Shown in pieces: positions 22,746-32,812 of a DNA stretch of 64,000 bases. The DNA is from Lytechinus variegatus (lineage: Eukaryota > Echinodermata > Echinoidea > Temnopleuroida > Toxopneustidae). The notes beneath the pieces were generated by a model. That model saw nothing but the letters and a program-made list of their open reading frames with translations, did not search any database and had not been told where the DNA came from. Both the position numbers and the translations under genes were made by a program. The stretch is taken from the NCBI RefSeq assembly GCF_018143015.1, contig NC_054756.1, positions 30,501,940 to 30,565,939 of the forward strand. The letters run 5' to 3'. Numbering within the stretch: position 1 is the stretch's first letter; each line of letters begins with the position of its first letter.

Positions 22746-23464
22746 GTGTAGTGGGAACATGTGGGAATATGGGGTTTAAACAATTAACAAGATTTATAAG
22801 AGGGGTGAGTTGTATGCTTGAGGGGAAAAAATCTAAAGAGAAACGTAATGTATTGAGCACATATGAACCTCCAATAAAACGGATACCTACAACTTCATAT
22901 TCCTGGCTTGGATATTCATCATAGTAAAAAAATCACCCCGATATTGTCGCTTTGCATTACGCAATAGTCGAAATAAATGAAATAACGAAATCCATAATAA
23001 TATTTGTGTTATAGCAGCATGTTTTATTTCAATGTATTTTCCAGCCAAGCCAAATGCGACTGTGGCATAAGACTACATTTCAGATATATCTCAATTGAAT
23101 ATGAATGTATTTAATGTTACACTTTTATGCAAATAATAAAAATGTATACATAGAAATAGGAAAATAACATAGCGTTTCAAAATCAAGTATTTATTATAAC
23201 GCTCAAAGCCTAAATAAAAGGCATAGCTTGTAGTAAATTAGGCTCCCATTTGGAGAAACATAAGTGTATACTGTACGTGATATAATGTGAAATAGAGAGA
23301 CGTTAATTCCATATTATACATAAAACACCTTACTACGAGAAAAAGGTAAGGGGTATAAAAATGAAAACACTAAAATGAAATGCAAATCAGAACAAAGGAA
23401 AATAGGGAAAATACATGTATATCCCGAGGATGAAATAAAAGTGTATAAGAATAATAAAAAAAAA
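22746..23464. other. Intergenic, nothing recognised
   Basis: AT-rich sequence between genes A and C without supported exons or element ends. Confidence 0.4.
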
Positions 23465-23815
23465 TATTTTTTTTTCTCTTTCAATGATTTTTTATTATCC
23501 ATAACTTCATATGCATATAAAAAACATAATCATTATACATTATACATATTATATACAAAATGAAATAAAATACAAAACAAATTAAAATGAAAAAAAAAAA
23601 CAAAAACAAAAAAGAAAACATTTCAGGAATGAATGGTTATAATGACACATTTGATTTCGTTTTCCATCAAGCTGCCCAAACTATTACATGAAAGAGGGCT
23701 GTAGGGTTTTCCATTTCTTTTCAAACTTTGATAATTGTTTATTCTGAATGCCAATTTGTTTTTCTATTTTGTATATTCGTTTAAGCTTTAAATTCTATGT
23801 TATGCATTCATCAGC
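23465..23815 (-). mobile_element. Tx1/L1-like LINE, 3' end fragment
   Basis: On the minus strand, pieces in more than one frame read KRIYKIEKQIGIQNKQLSKF and KFEKKWKTLQPSF, typical of the extreme C-terminus of L1/Tx1 ORF2 (a basic helix, then F.KKW). An AT-rich 3' UTR and A-rich end follow. Frames are broken. Confidence 0.5.
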
Positions 23816-23989
23816 ACGATCTAGCTCTTATACAAAAATAAGAAAAATAAGAGTAAAGGGAAAATGAAGGGAAAATTCTACATAAAAATAACAACCTCCA
23901 TTTTTTTGCGCTTCACGCAGCCATTGCTTGTTAAAATTATTTAGAGATAGCCATAAACTCCCATTATCATAGCGACATTTTTGCCCTGC

Positions 23990-24260
23990 AATACGAACGA
24001 CGACCATTTATGCTATGATTGGTGACCCTATTCTCCGACTATGACTAGCGACCCTTTTCTATTTTGACTGCAGAGCCTATTATAGATATCTTAACCCTTT
24101 TCCCTGCTATGAGTCGATCGACTAGCGACCCCTTGCATGATTATGACTATGACAAGCCCTCTTCGTTCATCATGACTATAGCGAACATTGAACTTTATGA
24201 AGAGCGACCCTTATACTACGATGACTAGCGGTCCTTAATTGTGACTGGCGGGTGGACCCC
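23990..24260. repeat. Degenerate tandem repeat with ATGACTAGCGACCCTT
   Basis: About eight imperfect repeats of (C)TATGACTAGCGACCCTTTT with spacers of 15-30 bases, many mutated. An old array or part of an unrecognised element. Confidence 0.45.
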
Positions 24261-26313
24261 GATAGGAATACAGTAATGACAGATTATCATAACTTAAACA
24301 AATGACTTATCACTTCTTAATGATTGTGTTATCATTATACAAAGTTGAGAAAACAAATCAATAATACAATACATGTAATCGTAATATAAATAATGAAAAA
24401 AGATATATGATCTATTAAACAGAATGACAATTGACAGATTGAAAGGAACGCAGAGACAGCCATCGTGACCGATAGCATGACAATGATGGCGGTCTCGTGA
24501 AAAGGTAAAGAATATGTCTGTTTCCGTTGTTCAAGTGGATACAAGTCAGGTGAAAGTATTTTCAAATGGTAAGAATACTACATTATGTTAGCGATGCTTC
24601 TAATGATTATAAGCCAGTTCGTAGTTCCACTCTGCGCATGATCAGCGAGGAAGGTCATAAGTACTGAACTGACATAGTGGCTTAAAATTTAGTGAGATAA
24701 GCACCAAATTTGATGTCTATTCATATATTCTTTTGAATTGTGTTTTTCATTTACACCCACAAAAAAAAACAATGCGTCCACGAACGACCGACTGGTATTC
24801 CACAGTTTGCCAGTACATTGTACAACATGTTATCATATGTATTCAAAGTACAAATGCAACAAATAAGTGGTGTGCTATTCTAGTCACTTGGTCTATTCAA
24901 TGTCTCCATCCTGATATGTAAGGCATGCTTAAGTAATATCTTGCTTTGAAATCTGCCTATCATAATGAAAGAAATGAAAGGTCATTTGACAAAAATTGTC
25001 ACTGAAGTAACTACGAAACTGGTCTATTATGATAACAGGCTACTAAGCAGAATATTACCGAATTACTCGACAGCCATTGAAATCAAAGCACAAGTATTTC
25101 CGATTATACTTGATGAAAGTCAAAGTTCACAATACTTCAATTGTTCAATAAATGGTATACATATTCGAGTCACATTGTCTTGACACAAACTGACATATTA
25201 AACGGAACATGCATAACCCACACATTTACAAGAATACAAATACAACCCATATGGATTAATTTACTATCACAATGCTGAATACAGAATGTAGACATAACAG
25301 TAAACACAAAGTAACCCTGTATCGTTCCACATGCTGGCTGATACATTTCTACATATTATTTTTCCTTAAAAGCAATGTTCATTGACCCTTTTGTTTTCGG
25401 TCAAGTGGTGGTGAGAACTTAATAGAATAGTGGATATTTCTAGCACATAATCAGAAAGAATTATTTTGAAAGAACACAATGCATAACAAAATATCATGTT
25501 CTGTTATCTCTATATAATTTAGATCGATTTTTACCACATGGTATGTAAACCCATCCCCGGCCCTACCCCAGGATTTTGACAGGGTAGTAGTGTGCGGCCC
25601 CATCTTCCCTTAAGAACTGAAGTTACTATGAAATAAGAAGCCCTCTACTTGGGAATTTGAATTCAACATGAACTGCCAGGGGTCTCCGAGAACTAACGCC
25701 TAAAACAAAACGAAGGGAACGGGACAGAACGTGTTTGTCAATGAAAAGTTTCAAGTTCATCTTAATGATTTCAAATAAAAACATAAGGAATACAGTAAAA
25801 CATATATATGTACAAATTATCAAACAAAAGTTACGTTAATGAATGAACATTTTTTATAATAAACATAGTCACAAATTAAACGAAAATAAAAAACTAAAAG
25901 AAAATAAACTCATACAAAACTGCTTTATGATGTCAGACACTGTTTGACTCTTCATTTTCTGTCAATGTACAGGGCATTCATGAAATAGTAATAATAATCA
26001 TCATTAAAATATTATGCGTGTGAACTGCTGACGACAAGGTGTATGTGAACCCCATACCCTCATGTATTTTGTTGCTTCACTGTATATGTCCTTCCATCAG
26101 CCCAAAACATAACATTTTCACCGTTTCGACAAACAGCGGTCAGTCTCTCGATTTCATGCCATAAGACCTATGAACCCCTCGTTTAAGGCGTCATTTTACA
26201 TTAAATTCCAGTTCCCAATCACCCCCATATATATTAGGCAGCAGGTCATCTAGTTTTTTTTAGCAATTCATTTCATAGCGAATTTAATTGTTAAGTGCTT
26301 GGCTTCAAAATTT
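24261..26313. other. Intergenic, nothing firm
   Basis: Downstream of gene C and upstream of gene A. Frames with hydrophobic stretches around 24340-24560 have no matching splice signals, and I do not support a gene. Confidence 0.4.
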
Positions 26314-26322
26314 GGGGCCACG

Positions 26323-26565
26323 CATTGGCGGCGGAAGCCAGAAAATTTAGGGGGTGTCCACCTAAAATTTTGGGATGGACACAGGTAAAAAATTTGACAA
26401 GCGCCCCCAAAAAAGATTTTGAACCTAAATTTTATTAGTTGCTTACCAAAAAATTTTTGACAAGCAAAAAAAAAAAAAAAGGGTTATCAAAAAAAATTTA
26501 GGGGGGGACCGTACCCCCACCTAAACTTTAGGGGCCCCGTCCCCCCCCCCGCTTCAGCCGCCTAT
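26323..26565. mobile_element. MITE with TGGCGGCGGAAGCC ends
   Basis: Ends TGGCGGCGGAAGCC and GGCTTCAGCCGCCTAT-type are inverted, and both are followed inward by AAATTTAGGGGG or its complement. The direct repeat GGGGCCACG (26314-26322 and 26566-26574) flanks it, a perfect target duplication, so this copy is fairly young. Related ends occur at 29989 and 41029. Confidence 0.65.
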
Positions 26566-26797
26566 GGGGCCACGTCACACCGACCCTTACCATATCCGAA
26601 TGCATCCGGTCCCTAAGATCCTATACTAGGGTGACAAGCTGAGACGATTATTTTTTTAACCTCTGATTTGCAACGATTATCACAAAAATAGACATGATAG
26701 ATGAAAGTATTACTGATTGATCTTTCAAAATGATTTTCATTAATCGCCTTTAGCAAAAATGTTTGGTTGCTGAAAGTACGTGAGAGAGATCAAAATT

Positions 26798-27331
26798 TCA
26801 TCCATACAACTCATTTTCTACCATTTCGGTTGTATCATCATCATCATGTAATTGACCAAACCTTGGTTTATCTGGCATAGCATACATCATTTCAATATCA
26901 TCTGACCTGGAGGAAGTTAAAGCATTCTTGCTCCTTCGATTCTTATCCGGCATTGCATACAAATCACCAGCGTCATCTGCTTTCTCAACCGGAAGGGACT
27001 TGCCTAAAGCATCACGGGAAGGTTGACTTTTTCGCCCTTTATCTGGTACCGCATACATATCCGCTTCTTCCTTGACAACTTCTCGACCGTCTGGTCCCAG
27101 ACGATGTTTGGTCGACATCGCGTACAACTCATCCGAACCACCCACATCCTTCGATGTCATGGCGTCATTGCTCGTCGTATCAGCTGCCATGTTTTCATAG
27201 CTATGATCTGGTTCCGCCACGGCAGGAGTGTTGCCAGCTTCCCCTTTCACGTTGACGTAATCTACTATCATGGTACCTCTCTTCATTTGGGCTGAAAAGG
27301 CATCCTTCTCGACCACCCCGTACAGATCATC
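26798..27331 (-). CDS. Gene C terminal exon: cytoplasmic tail with YAMPDK repeats
   Basis: From acceptor TTTTACTTGAAG the frame is open for 177 codons to a TGA at 26798-26800. It is strongly hydrophilic. Tyrosine motifs recur: DDLYGVVEKD, DYVNVKGE, SYENMAAD, DELYAMSTKHR, DMYAVPDKGR, DLYAMPDKNR, MMYAMPDKPR and a final ELYG. Four units share (D/E)xYA(M/V)(P/S)xK followed by H/G/N/P and R, about 25-30 residues apart. YxxP and YVNV-type sites are bound by Crk/Nck and Grb2 SH2 domains in well-studied receptors, so a scaffold for tyrosine-kinase signalling is likely. The exon begins in phase 0, matching the donor at 30580. Clearly coding; the partner exon is inferred. Confidence 0.8.
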   Translation of the reverse strand, partial: DDLYGVVEKDAFSAQMKRGTMIVDYVNVKGEAGNTPAVAEPDHSYENMAADTTSNDAMTSKDVGGSDELYAMSTKHRLGPDGREVVKEEADMYAVPDKGRKSQPSRDALGKSLPVEKADDAGDLYAMPDKNRRSKNALTSSRSDDIEMMYAMPDKPRFGQLHDDDDTTEMVENELYG

Positions 27332-27403
27332 CTTCAAGTAAAATAAACGGTAATATTTGGTTTAAAAAATGATATCACTCAATCAAATAAACTTTGTAAT
27401 GTC

Positions 27404-27965
27404 AGTTGGCCCCCGGGGGGCACTCAGTATATAATGCATAGTGGGTATGTGCCGCCGCGGAGGGGACCCCCATTTTTACACTCAAATTTCTGTTCCAAGG
27501 CATAGCATTTTTGTCTTATTGAGAAAAAGAACAAAGAAAGTCGCTCCAAGGCATAGCATTTTCCTCTTATCGAGAAAAAAAGAAGAAAGAAATCCGCTCC
27601 AAAGCATCGCTTATTTTTCGTTACGCCGTTGATCGCATTGATCTGCTACAGTGAGCTGCAATTTTGGTGATAAGCGGCCGCAGAGCACTGTCCAACCATC
27701 ACCTCTGCGCGAGCGCACCCTTCGGCCGTGCAGCCGGGCTAGCTGTATCATACACGCATACCCGTTCCATAGGGATGCATACGCAATCACACGCTGGCGA
27801 TCCGTTCCCAGGACCCCAGTTTTCACAAACATTTGTAGTTCCGAAGCCCGTTCCAAGGACCCTCCTTTTTACAATAAGACCGCTCCAAGGCCCCCGTTTT
27901 TTGTCTCGCCCGCGGCACACCCCCCACCACTTTTTTCGTCGAGTGCCCCCCCCCCCCCGGGAGTT
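27404..27965. mobile_element. Non-autonomous element with CCCCCGGGGGGCACTC ends
   Basis: The left end GGCCCCCGGGGGGCACTC is mirrored at 27935-27965 (GAGTGCCCCCC ... CCCGGGAGTTGGCC). Inside, CTCCAAGGCATAGCATTTT is repeated twice and a related CCAAGGCCCCC block follows. GC-rich relative to surroundings and open in several frames, but without protein features. Confidence 0.55.
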
Positions 27966-28259
27966 GGCCCCAATGCTTCCGTCAAGCTCCACTCTCTATA
28001 CTAGCTGAAACTATAAACAAGTGATGAGAATAATACTATCAAATTTCGACACTTCAGCACTCTTGTCAGAATATAAGGCTCCCTTATGAGAGCAAAACGT
28101 TGAGACGTCCAAAATACCGGATAGTTAAAATATGAAATGCAAACAGGCGCTTCAAGTAACACTGAAAATCCACATATTTTGGGGTAGCGATATATTATAA
28201 GAGTATACATAATTCGATGCGAAAGGTTAAGAATAACTCAGTCAAGTTTTGGCCACACG

Positions 28260-28545
28260 AGAATGAAAGCCTTAAATGGAACTATATAACTTGTGTGAAA
28301 ATAGAAATATCATAGTATAATAAGAATTAAAGTTTGACAACAATCGGACCAAGATATGAACATTTGAATTTTCATCATTAATGCTGAAGAGATTCTCGAA
28401 TTAGTAATGCGACCAAGGTTTGTGATGTCACAGAAGTACAACTCTCCCCTTTTATTTTTGCCCATTCTATGATGATAATGCAAAGATGTTGTCCATGACA
28501 TGTTTTCTGAGACCTCTATGACGTGTCCTCCCATGAGGATACAAG
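28260..28545. repeat. Dispersed repeat, copy of the 36193-36806 family
   Basis: Phrases such as ACTTGTGTGAAAATAGAA, AAAGTTTGACAACAATCGGA and AATGCGACCAAGGTTTGTGATGT match the foldback at 36193-36806. Other pieces are at 29280-29420 and 30150-30545. Confidence 0.6.
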
Positions 28546-28659
28546 TATGAAATTAAAGGAAAATTAAATACTTGAAACAAGATAGCTTGTGTGAAAAAAA
28601 AAACGTTGAGTAAAATGGCAACGTAGAGAAATATAGAATAAATAATAGAGAGATTTCGA

Positions 28660-29280
28660 TTGTCTGCGACTGCAACGTATTCCTAGTTCACCGCAAGTGG
28701 TGACACCGCTCGTTCAGTATCACGTTCGTACATTGATGAAAACAGTTTCGATTTAAGTCGACGTACCCGTACCACGCCACAGCATATACCAGCGTGAGCG
28801 AGCGGGCCGTGGGCCGATGCTTGGCCGGAGAATCAGGCGTAGCATCACGCTACGAACCAGTGGGGCGACTGTGGGTGCAACATTTGCACTCTTGCGCAAA
28901 AAGCCGAAAAACACGGTTGTTTGGCGGGTTGTTTGGAAATAAACCATCAATTACCTATCGGATATGTAGTGTCTGAAAACAGGACACACTAAATGTAATG
29001 GAAAAGCTGGTAACAAGCAGTAATTTGCAGTTTACCAGCCCTGCTGAATCAACAAAACTCGAGTGTTGATGCGGCTTCATTCATTTTTGCCAAGCTGGGA
29101 TGACGTCATCATGTACGAACTAGCGCTCGTTCGAGCACTATGACACCGAACGTCAAAACCCTCAAATACGAGTCACAGATTTGGTCAGTGAACGAGAAGG
29201 CTCGTCACAGATTACTTCGCGCATGCGCAGTGCTCCCAAAATTCCTTAATCTCGTACGTCCACATGGCACGTCATAGAAA
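28660..29280. other. Unexplained GC-richer block
   Basis: The block begins near TGTCTGCGACTGCAACGT and ends near TACGTCCACATGGCACGTCAT. Parts of the two ends (ACGTTCGTACATTGATGA and TCATCATGTACGAACTAGCG) look like imperfect inverted copies, so an element is possible. No open frame with domain features or splice consensus was found. Confidence 0.3.
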
Positions 29281-29473
29281 ACGAAAGGTCTCAATTAAGA
29301 AAGTTATGCGAATTTGAAGCTGAGATAATTCCTGTAATGTATATCCTCTCATTGGCAATGCGTGAATTATGTGTGATGTCACATGTGAACAACTTTCCCA
29401 TTACTTTTTTTTAAAATATATATTTCACTTAAACTGCCTTTTTTATCAGTAGATCATGTATTCTGTCTATATT

Positions 29474-30150
29474 CCGGAGGGGCCACTTCCATTCACGAGT
29501 GGATACCATGCGCGACCATGGGGTCTCGAAAAGCACCCTAAACACGTAATTTCCATATTCTGAAAATGCACCCCTTAACAAGTATTGGCGTGTAAAACCC
29601 TTCCCTTAACAAGAATTGGAAACAATACGATACTGTTGGCAAGTATTCCCTGAATTGAAGCCCTAAACAAATACAGCGATATTTCAATTGTTTATGTCAT
29701 GGACGTTGGTCGTCGGTTACAGCCCCACCTCCCACAAATCTTACTCTAAACACGTAGTATTGACTGTTAGGGTAATAAGTACATCCTTTATAACACAGTT
29801 TAGTCTTAATTTTTATACCCTCGCAAATTTGACCCTTAACACGTAGCCTTCCTAGCGAAAATAGATACCCTTTTTTCATTATTTTAGTGTTTTTGACATC
29901 CTTATTACGTTACGTACGTAACGTGCCCATCTTAAAAAAGACATCCTCTTACGTGTTTTCTTTGTCGCGCATGGTATCCACTGGTACTGGCGGCGGAAAC
30001 CAAAAAAATTAGGGGAGGTCCACGTGAATTTAGGGGGGAAAAATGAAAGGGGACCGTCCCCCCTCCTCAAATTAAGGGGGGTCACGTCCGCCCCGCCCCC
30101 ACCCCTGCTTCCGCCGCCTATGTCCACTCGTCAGTGTATGGCCCCCGGGG
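29474..30150. mobile_element. MITE-like element with 43-bp inverted ends, carrying an insertion
   Basis: The left end 29474-29517 reads CCGGAGGGGCCACTTCC ... GAGTGGATACCATGCGCGAC. The right end is the inverse (GTCGCGCATGGTATCCACT ... CGTCAGTGTATGGCCCCCGG) but is split by the element at 29983-30122. The interior has recurring phrases CCCTTAACAAG and AAACACGTA. Confidence 0.65.
29983..30122. mobile_element. Nested GGCGGCGGAA MITE
   Basis: A 140-bp element (GGCGGCGGAAACC ... GCTTCCGCCGCC) inserted in the right arm of the 29474-30150 element. TCCACT is duplicated at 29977-29982 and 30123-30128, and the surrounding arm reads through correctly once it is removed. Same family as 26323-26565. Confidence 0.7.
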
Positions 30151-30545
30151 TCTGTATGCATGATTTGAGGGCATGTAATAAAGATTTTCAAAAGAATACA
30201 TTATGGATGAATAGTTTGTATCTCCATAAGGGCAAAAAGAGACATTTTGCGTGTATTTTATAGTCCCTCACAGGAAAAGTTGTTCACATGTGACATCACA
30301 CATCTTTGTCGCATTGCCAATAGGAGGATCTCCATAGCATTAGTTTATGTTTAATAGTAATGGCATCACACATCTTGTTAGCATTTCCAATGAGAGGACT
30401 GCTGTAGCTTGTGGCCTCAATATTCAAATGTCTATAACTTTCTTATCATTTATTCATTTTTTTTCAAACATTTATTGATTCATTTATTTTATTTATTTTT
30501 TTTGCATTTAGACCTGCCGATTTGTTTAAAGGGTTTCATCCTCCT
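30151..30545. repeat. Half copies of the 36193-36806 foldback family
   Basis: GAGGGCATGTAATAAAGATTTTC, GTTGTTCACATGTGACATCACA and CGCATTGCCAATAGGAGGAT correspond to the right half of the 36193-36806 element. The copy ends just before gene C tail exon 1. Confidence 0.6.
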
Positions 30546-30580
30546 TTAAGAACTGTTCTTGAATGTTTCTATCTGTTTAC

Positions 30581-30701
30581 CGTTGTATCCCCATCAGTGG
30601 CTTCATGGAAACCTACGATAGAATTCTCATACCCAGGAGACCCGGGTGTGTTTCCAGTCATCTCACAAACTCCATATTTTTGGTCCTCTTTTTCCTTGGA
30701 C
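30581..30701 (-). CDS. Gene C tail exon 1 (alternative end by intron retention)
   Basis: Acceptor TTTTTTCAAAG, donor GTAAAC. The exon reads SKEKEDQKYGVCEMTG, then GYENSIVGFHEATDGDTT, with two tyrosines in SH2-like contexts (YGVC, GYENSI). Its first base completes the lysine codon left by the membrane exon and its end is phase 0, which fits the 27331 exon. If the donor is not used, the frame continues for only VNR and stops at TAG (30569-30571), giving a short-tailed receptor without the YAMPDK repeats. Confidence 0.65.
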
Positions 30702-31183
30702 CTTTGAAAAAAGAATCAATAACACACAAAGAAAAAAACAGTTACATGAAACTCATTATTCTTTTTATTAGTGCATTTTATTATTTTAATTTCTTCTTCT
30801 TGCTATTCTCTTTGCAATATTAAAAATATATATATAGATGATGATGATACTAACAATATTGATAATACGAATGGAGCAATCATTAAAAAAAAGATGTGAA
30901 CGTGCAGATTGTTGACCCTTTTAATTCCAAAATCTATTTTTGATAAGCTCTGACATAAGTATTTGGACAATAGTATAATAACCCATTCTTTCGCTTTCAT
31001 TTTATTTTTTTTCTACTTTTTTGGTCGTTGAAGTTTTTTTTAATTTATATTTATTTATTTATATATCTATTCACTTATTCATTTATTTGATCTATTTTTA
31101 GGGGACATGACCCTATCCCCATCTAGTGTAATAGCATAATATACTTGGTCGGTCTGGGCTTGGTTCTGTCAGTGTCTACTTAC

Positions 31184-31280
31184 TTGCGTTTCAAGGTAAT
31201 GAAGACAATGATGACGACTATAACACCTACTGCAACAGCCACTCCACCCCCGATTGCACCATACGGAGTTGTACGTTGGT
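31184..31280 (-). CDS. Gene C transmembrane exon
   Basis: Acceptor CTTTTCTATAG, consensus donor GTAAGTA. It translates to QRTTPYGAIGGGVAVAVGVI then VVIIVFITLKRK: a small-residue-rich hydrophobic helix of about 22 residues followed by a basic stop-transfer. The Gly/Ala start is common in dimerising single-pass receptors. It ends in phase 2 (AA), completed by G from tail exon 1. Confidence 0.8.
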
Positions 31281-31801
31281 CTATAGAAAAGGATAATGGA
31301 ATACCGTGATCAGATCATAACCTAAATGTCATAGTTTGTTTTCGGGGGTCAAGAAATTAGGCATCCAGATTAGGATCTAAAAGCTCAAACTTTAACTTGC
31401 AGGTTGACTTTAACAAAGTCTTAAAATGTCGAAAGTCTCTGTTTATATAATACATTTATTGACAAACCTGAATGGATGATAACTGAAGTCATAGAGCTGT
31501 ATAGATGATATCCCTTTCTTTACCTCCATTGTTAAATTTCCGACCAGCAATATTTTGTTTAGCATCTAAGCAAGATGGAAAGTGAGATATATGAATCTCA
31601 TGTTTTATCATTAGCTTAATGATATCAAAATACTCCAAAAAGTACAAGAGCATTTCAAAGGCATTTAGTCAATTGATCAGTCCAAATGGGTCCCAAATTA
31701 TTGGGCAATTCCCTTTAATGTACACAGTATCCAGTCTTAAATGCAAGTCGGCACTGCGATATTGCCAGTTCTTAAGTTTGAAGAAGTGCTTATTGCGTTA
31801 C

Positions 31802-31888
31802 CTCCTGGAGAACGAGATGACATTAAAGTCAATCCTTCGGATGAATGAGTTATTCCGTCGTCAGAGGTACCCATTTCAGTCGACAGGC
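31802..31888 (-). CDS. Gene C stalk exon copy 2
   Basis: 87 bases, phase 1-1, acceptor CAATCATTGTAG, donor GTAACG. Reads LSTEMGTSDDGITHSSEGLT then LMSSRSPG. It is a clear duplicate of 35825-35917 (LSTEIGTSHEGITHSSERLT) and the surrounding 100-200 bases are also similar. Ser/Thr-rich, probably an O-glycosylated spacer. It could be alternative to, or additional to, the other copy; it may also be a decaying copy. Confidence 0.5.
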
Positions 31889-31950
31889 CTACAATGATTG
31901 AAAATGTGATAAGCAGTCATGTTGACTGAGGTTCATTGTTGTATCATTTT

Positions 31951-32070
31951 GCAATTACATCTCCTGTATACTTCAACCCTGCTGGCCCTGCAAGCATCAC
32001 TTTCCCAGTGCGTTGGCAGAACAATGAATGTTTGGTTTCTATTATCACCCAACAATACCAATAGTCTTCG
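31951..32070 (-). pseudogene. Relic of a WSC exon
   Basis: Minus-strand sequence here matches the WSC exon at 59742-60032: GGTGATAA then AAACCAAAC.TTCATTG, TTCTGCCAACGCA and TGCTTGCAGGG appear in the same order. In protein, pieces DNRNQTFI and FCQRTGKVMLAG correspond to GDKNQTFIGL and FCQRNNGSVLAG, but in different frames; a stretch in between is deleted and the cysteine pattern is lost. It lies just upstream of stalk copy 31802-31888, so WSC plus stalk were once duplicated together. Confidence 0.6.
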
Positions 32071-32183
32071 TTAATACAAGACTTCAGGGGCATCGATCCA
32101 TTTTTCAGATGGGGGGGGGGGGGCAAAATCATGACAAGGTTTCAAAGGCGCTCGATCACACAAAACAAACAAACTCACACACA

Positions 32184-32189
<6 letters not shown>

Positions 32190-32223
<34 letters not shown>
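32190..32223. repeat. (TA)n microsatellite
   Basis: A run of about 17 TA units directly following a short CACACA run. It separates the partial tRNA-like unit at 32226 from upstream sequence. Confidence 0.9.
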
Positions 32224-32225
<2 letters not shown>

Positions 32226-32422
32226 GTTCAAAGCTGGGGGCCCGGGTTCGATTCCCGGCAGAGACATTTTTTCGGCATCACCAATTTTTCCAAAGGGTAG
32301 ATAGCTCTGGGGAACCTTGATTTAAGCTACGCCTACCATTGTTCTCTTCATCCATTTCTTTACAATATTTAAATAAAAAAGAGTTGCCAAAAGCTGTTGT
32401 ACATGTAAAGCTTTACACATTT
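32226..32422 (+). repeat. Truncated copy of the tRNA-headed unit
   Basis: From GTTCAAAGCTGGGGGCCC through GTACATGTAAAGCTTTACACA this is almost identical to 32634-32812 plus 34316-34335. The first half of the tRNA is replaced by the TA microsatellite. The near identity indicates a recent tandem duplication about 405 bases apart, made before the hAT element entered the second copy. Confidence 0.8.
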
Positions 32423-32602
32423 GTATTTCTTCTCCCATACGTGTACTGTATCAAAGCAATAGCTTCGATCCAGCTGAGGCATGGCGGCTTGTCATTGTTC
32501 AAAACTCACCTTCACCCAACAAAGGAAAATATAATTGGTATAGTGTCGAAAATCTGTCTATCTGACGGTCAATCGGATCTGGCTCGCCCTAACCATTAAC
32601 CC

Positions 32603-32674
32603 GTCTCTGTGGTCTAGTGGTTAAGGCACCGGCGTTCAAAGCTGGGGGCCCGGGTTCGATTCCCGGCAGAGACA
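32603..32674 (+). tRNA. tRNA-like gene with anticodon UCA (SINE head or opal-reading tRNA)
   Basis: A full cloverleaf can be drawn: acceptor GTCTCTG/CAGAGAC (7 perfect pairs), D arm GTCT/AGGC, anticodon arm CCGGC/GCTGG with loop GTTCAAA (anticodon TCA at 32636-32638), and T arm CCGGG/CCCGG with loop TTCGATT. A and B boxes (TGGTCTAGTGG, GGTTCGATTCC) are intact, the discriminator is A, and no CCA is encoded. At 72 bases with a short variable loop it is not selenocysteine tRNA, which is about 90 bases. UCA would read UGA. The flanking 140 bases are repeated at 32226-32422, so it may be the head of a young SINE rather than a host tRNA. Confidence 0.6.
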
Positions 32675-32680
32675 TTTTTT
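32675..32680 (+). terminator. Pol III terminator after the tRNA-like unit
   Basis: Six T residues follow the discriminator base directly, as in typical tRNA genes. This argues that Pol III transcription would stop at the tRNA end. Confidence 0.6.
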
Positions 32681-32812
32681 CGGCATCACCAATTTTTCCA
32701 AAGGGTAGATAGCTCTGGGGAACCTTGATTTAAGCTACGCCTACCATTGTTCTCTTCATCCATTTCTTTACAATATTTAAATAAAAAAAGAGTTGCCAAA
32801 AGCTGTTGTACA

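Noticed and set aside
27651-28008. Overlapping GC-rich frames on both strands
   Set aside because: They lie within the CCCCCGGGGGGCACTC element and have no protein-like features.
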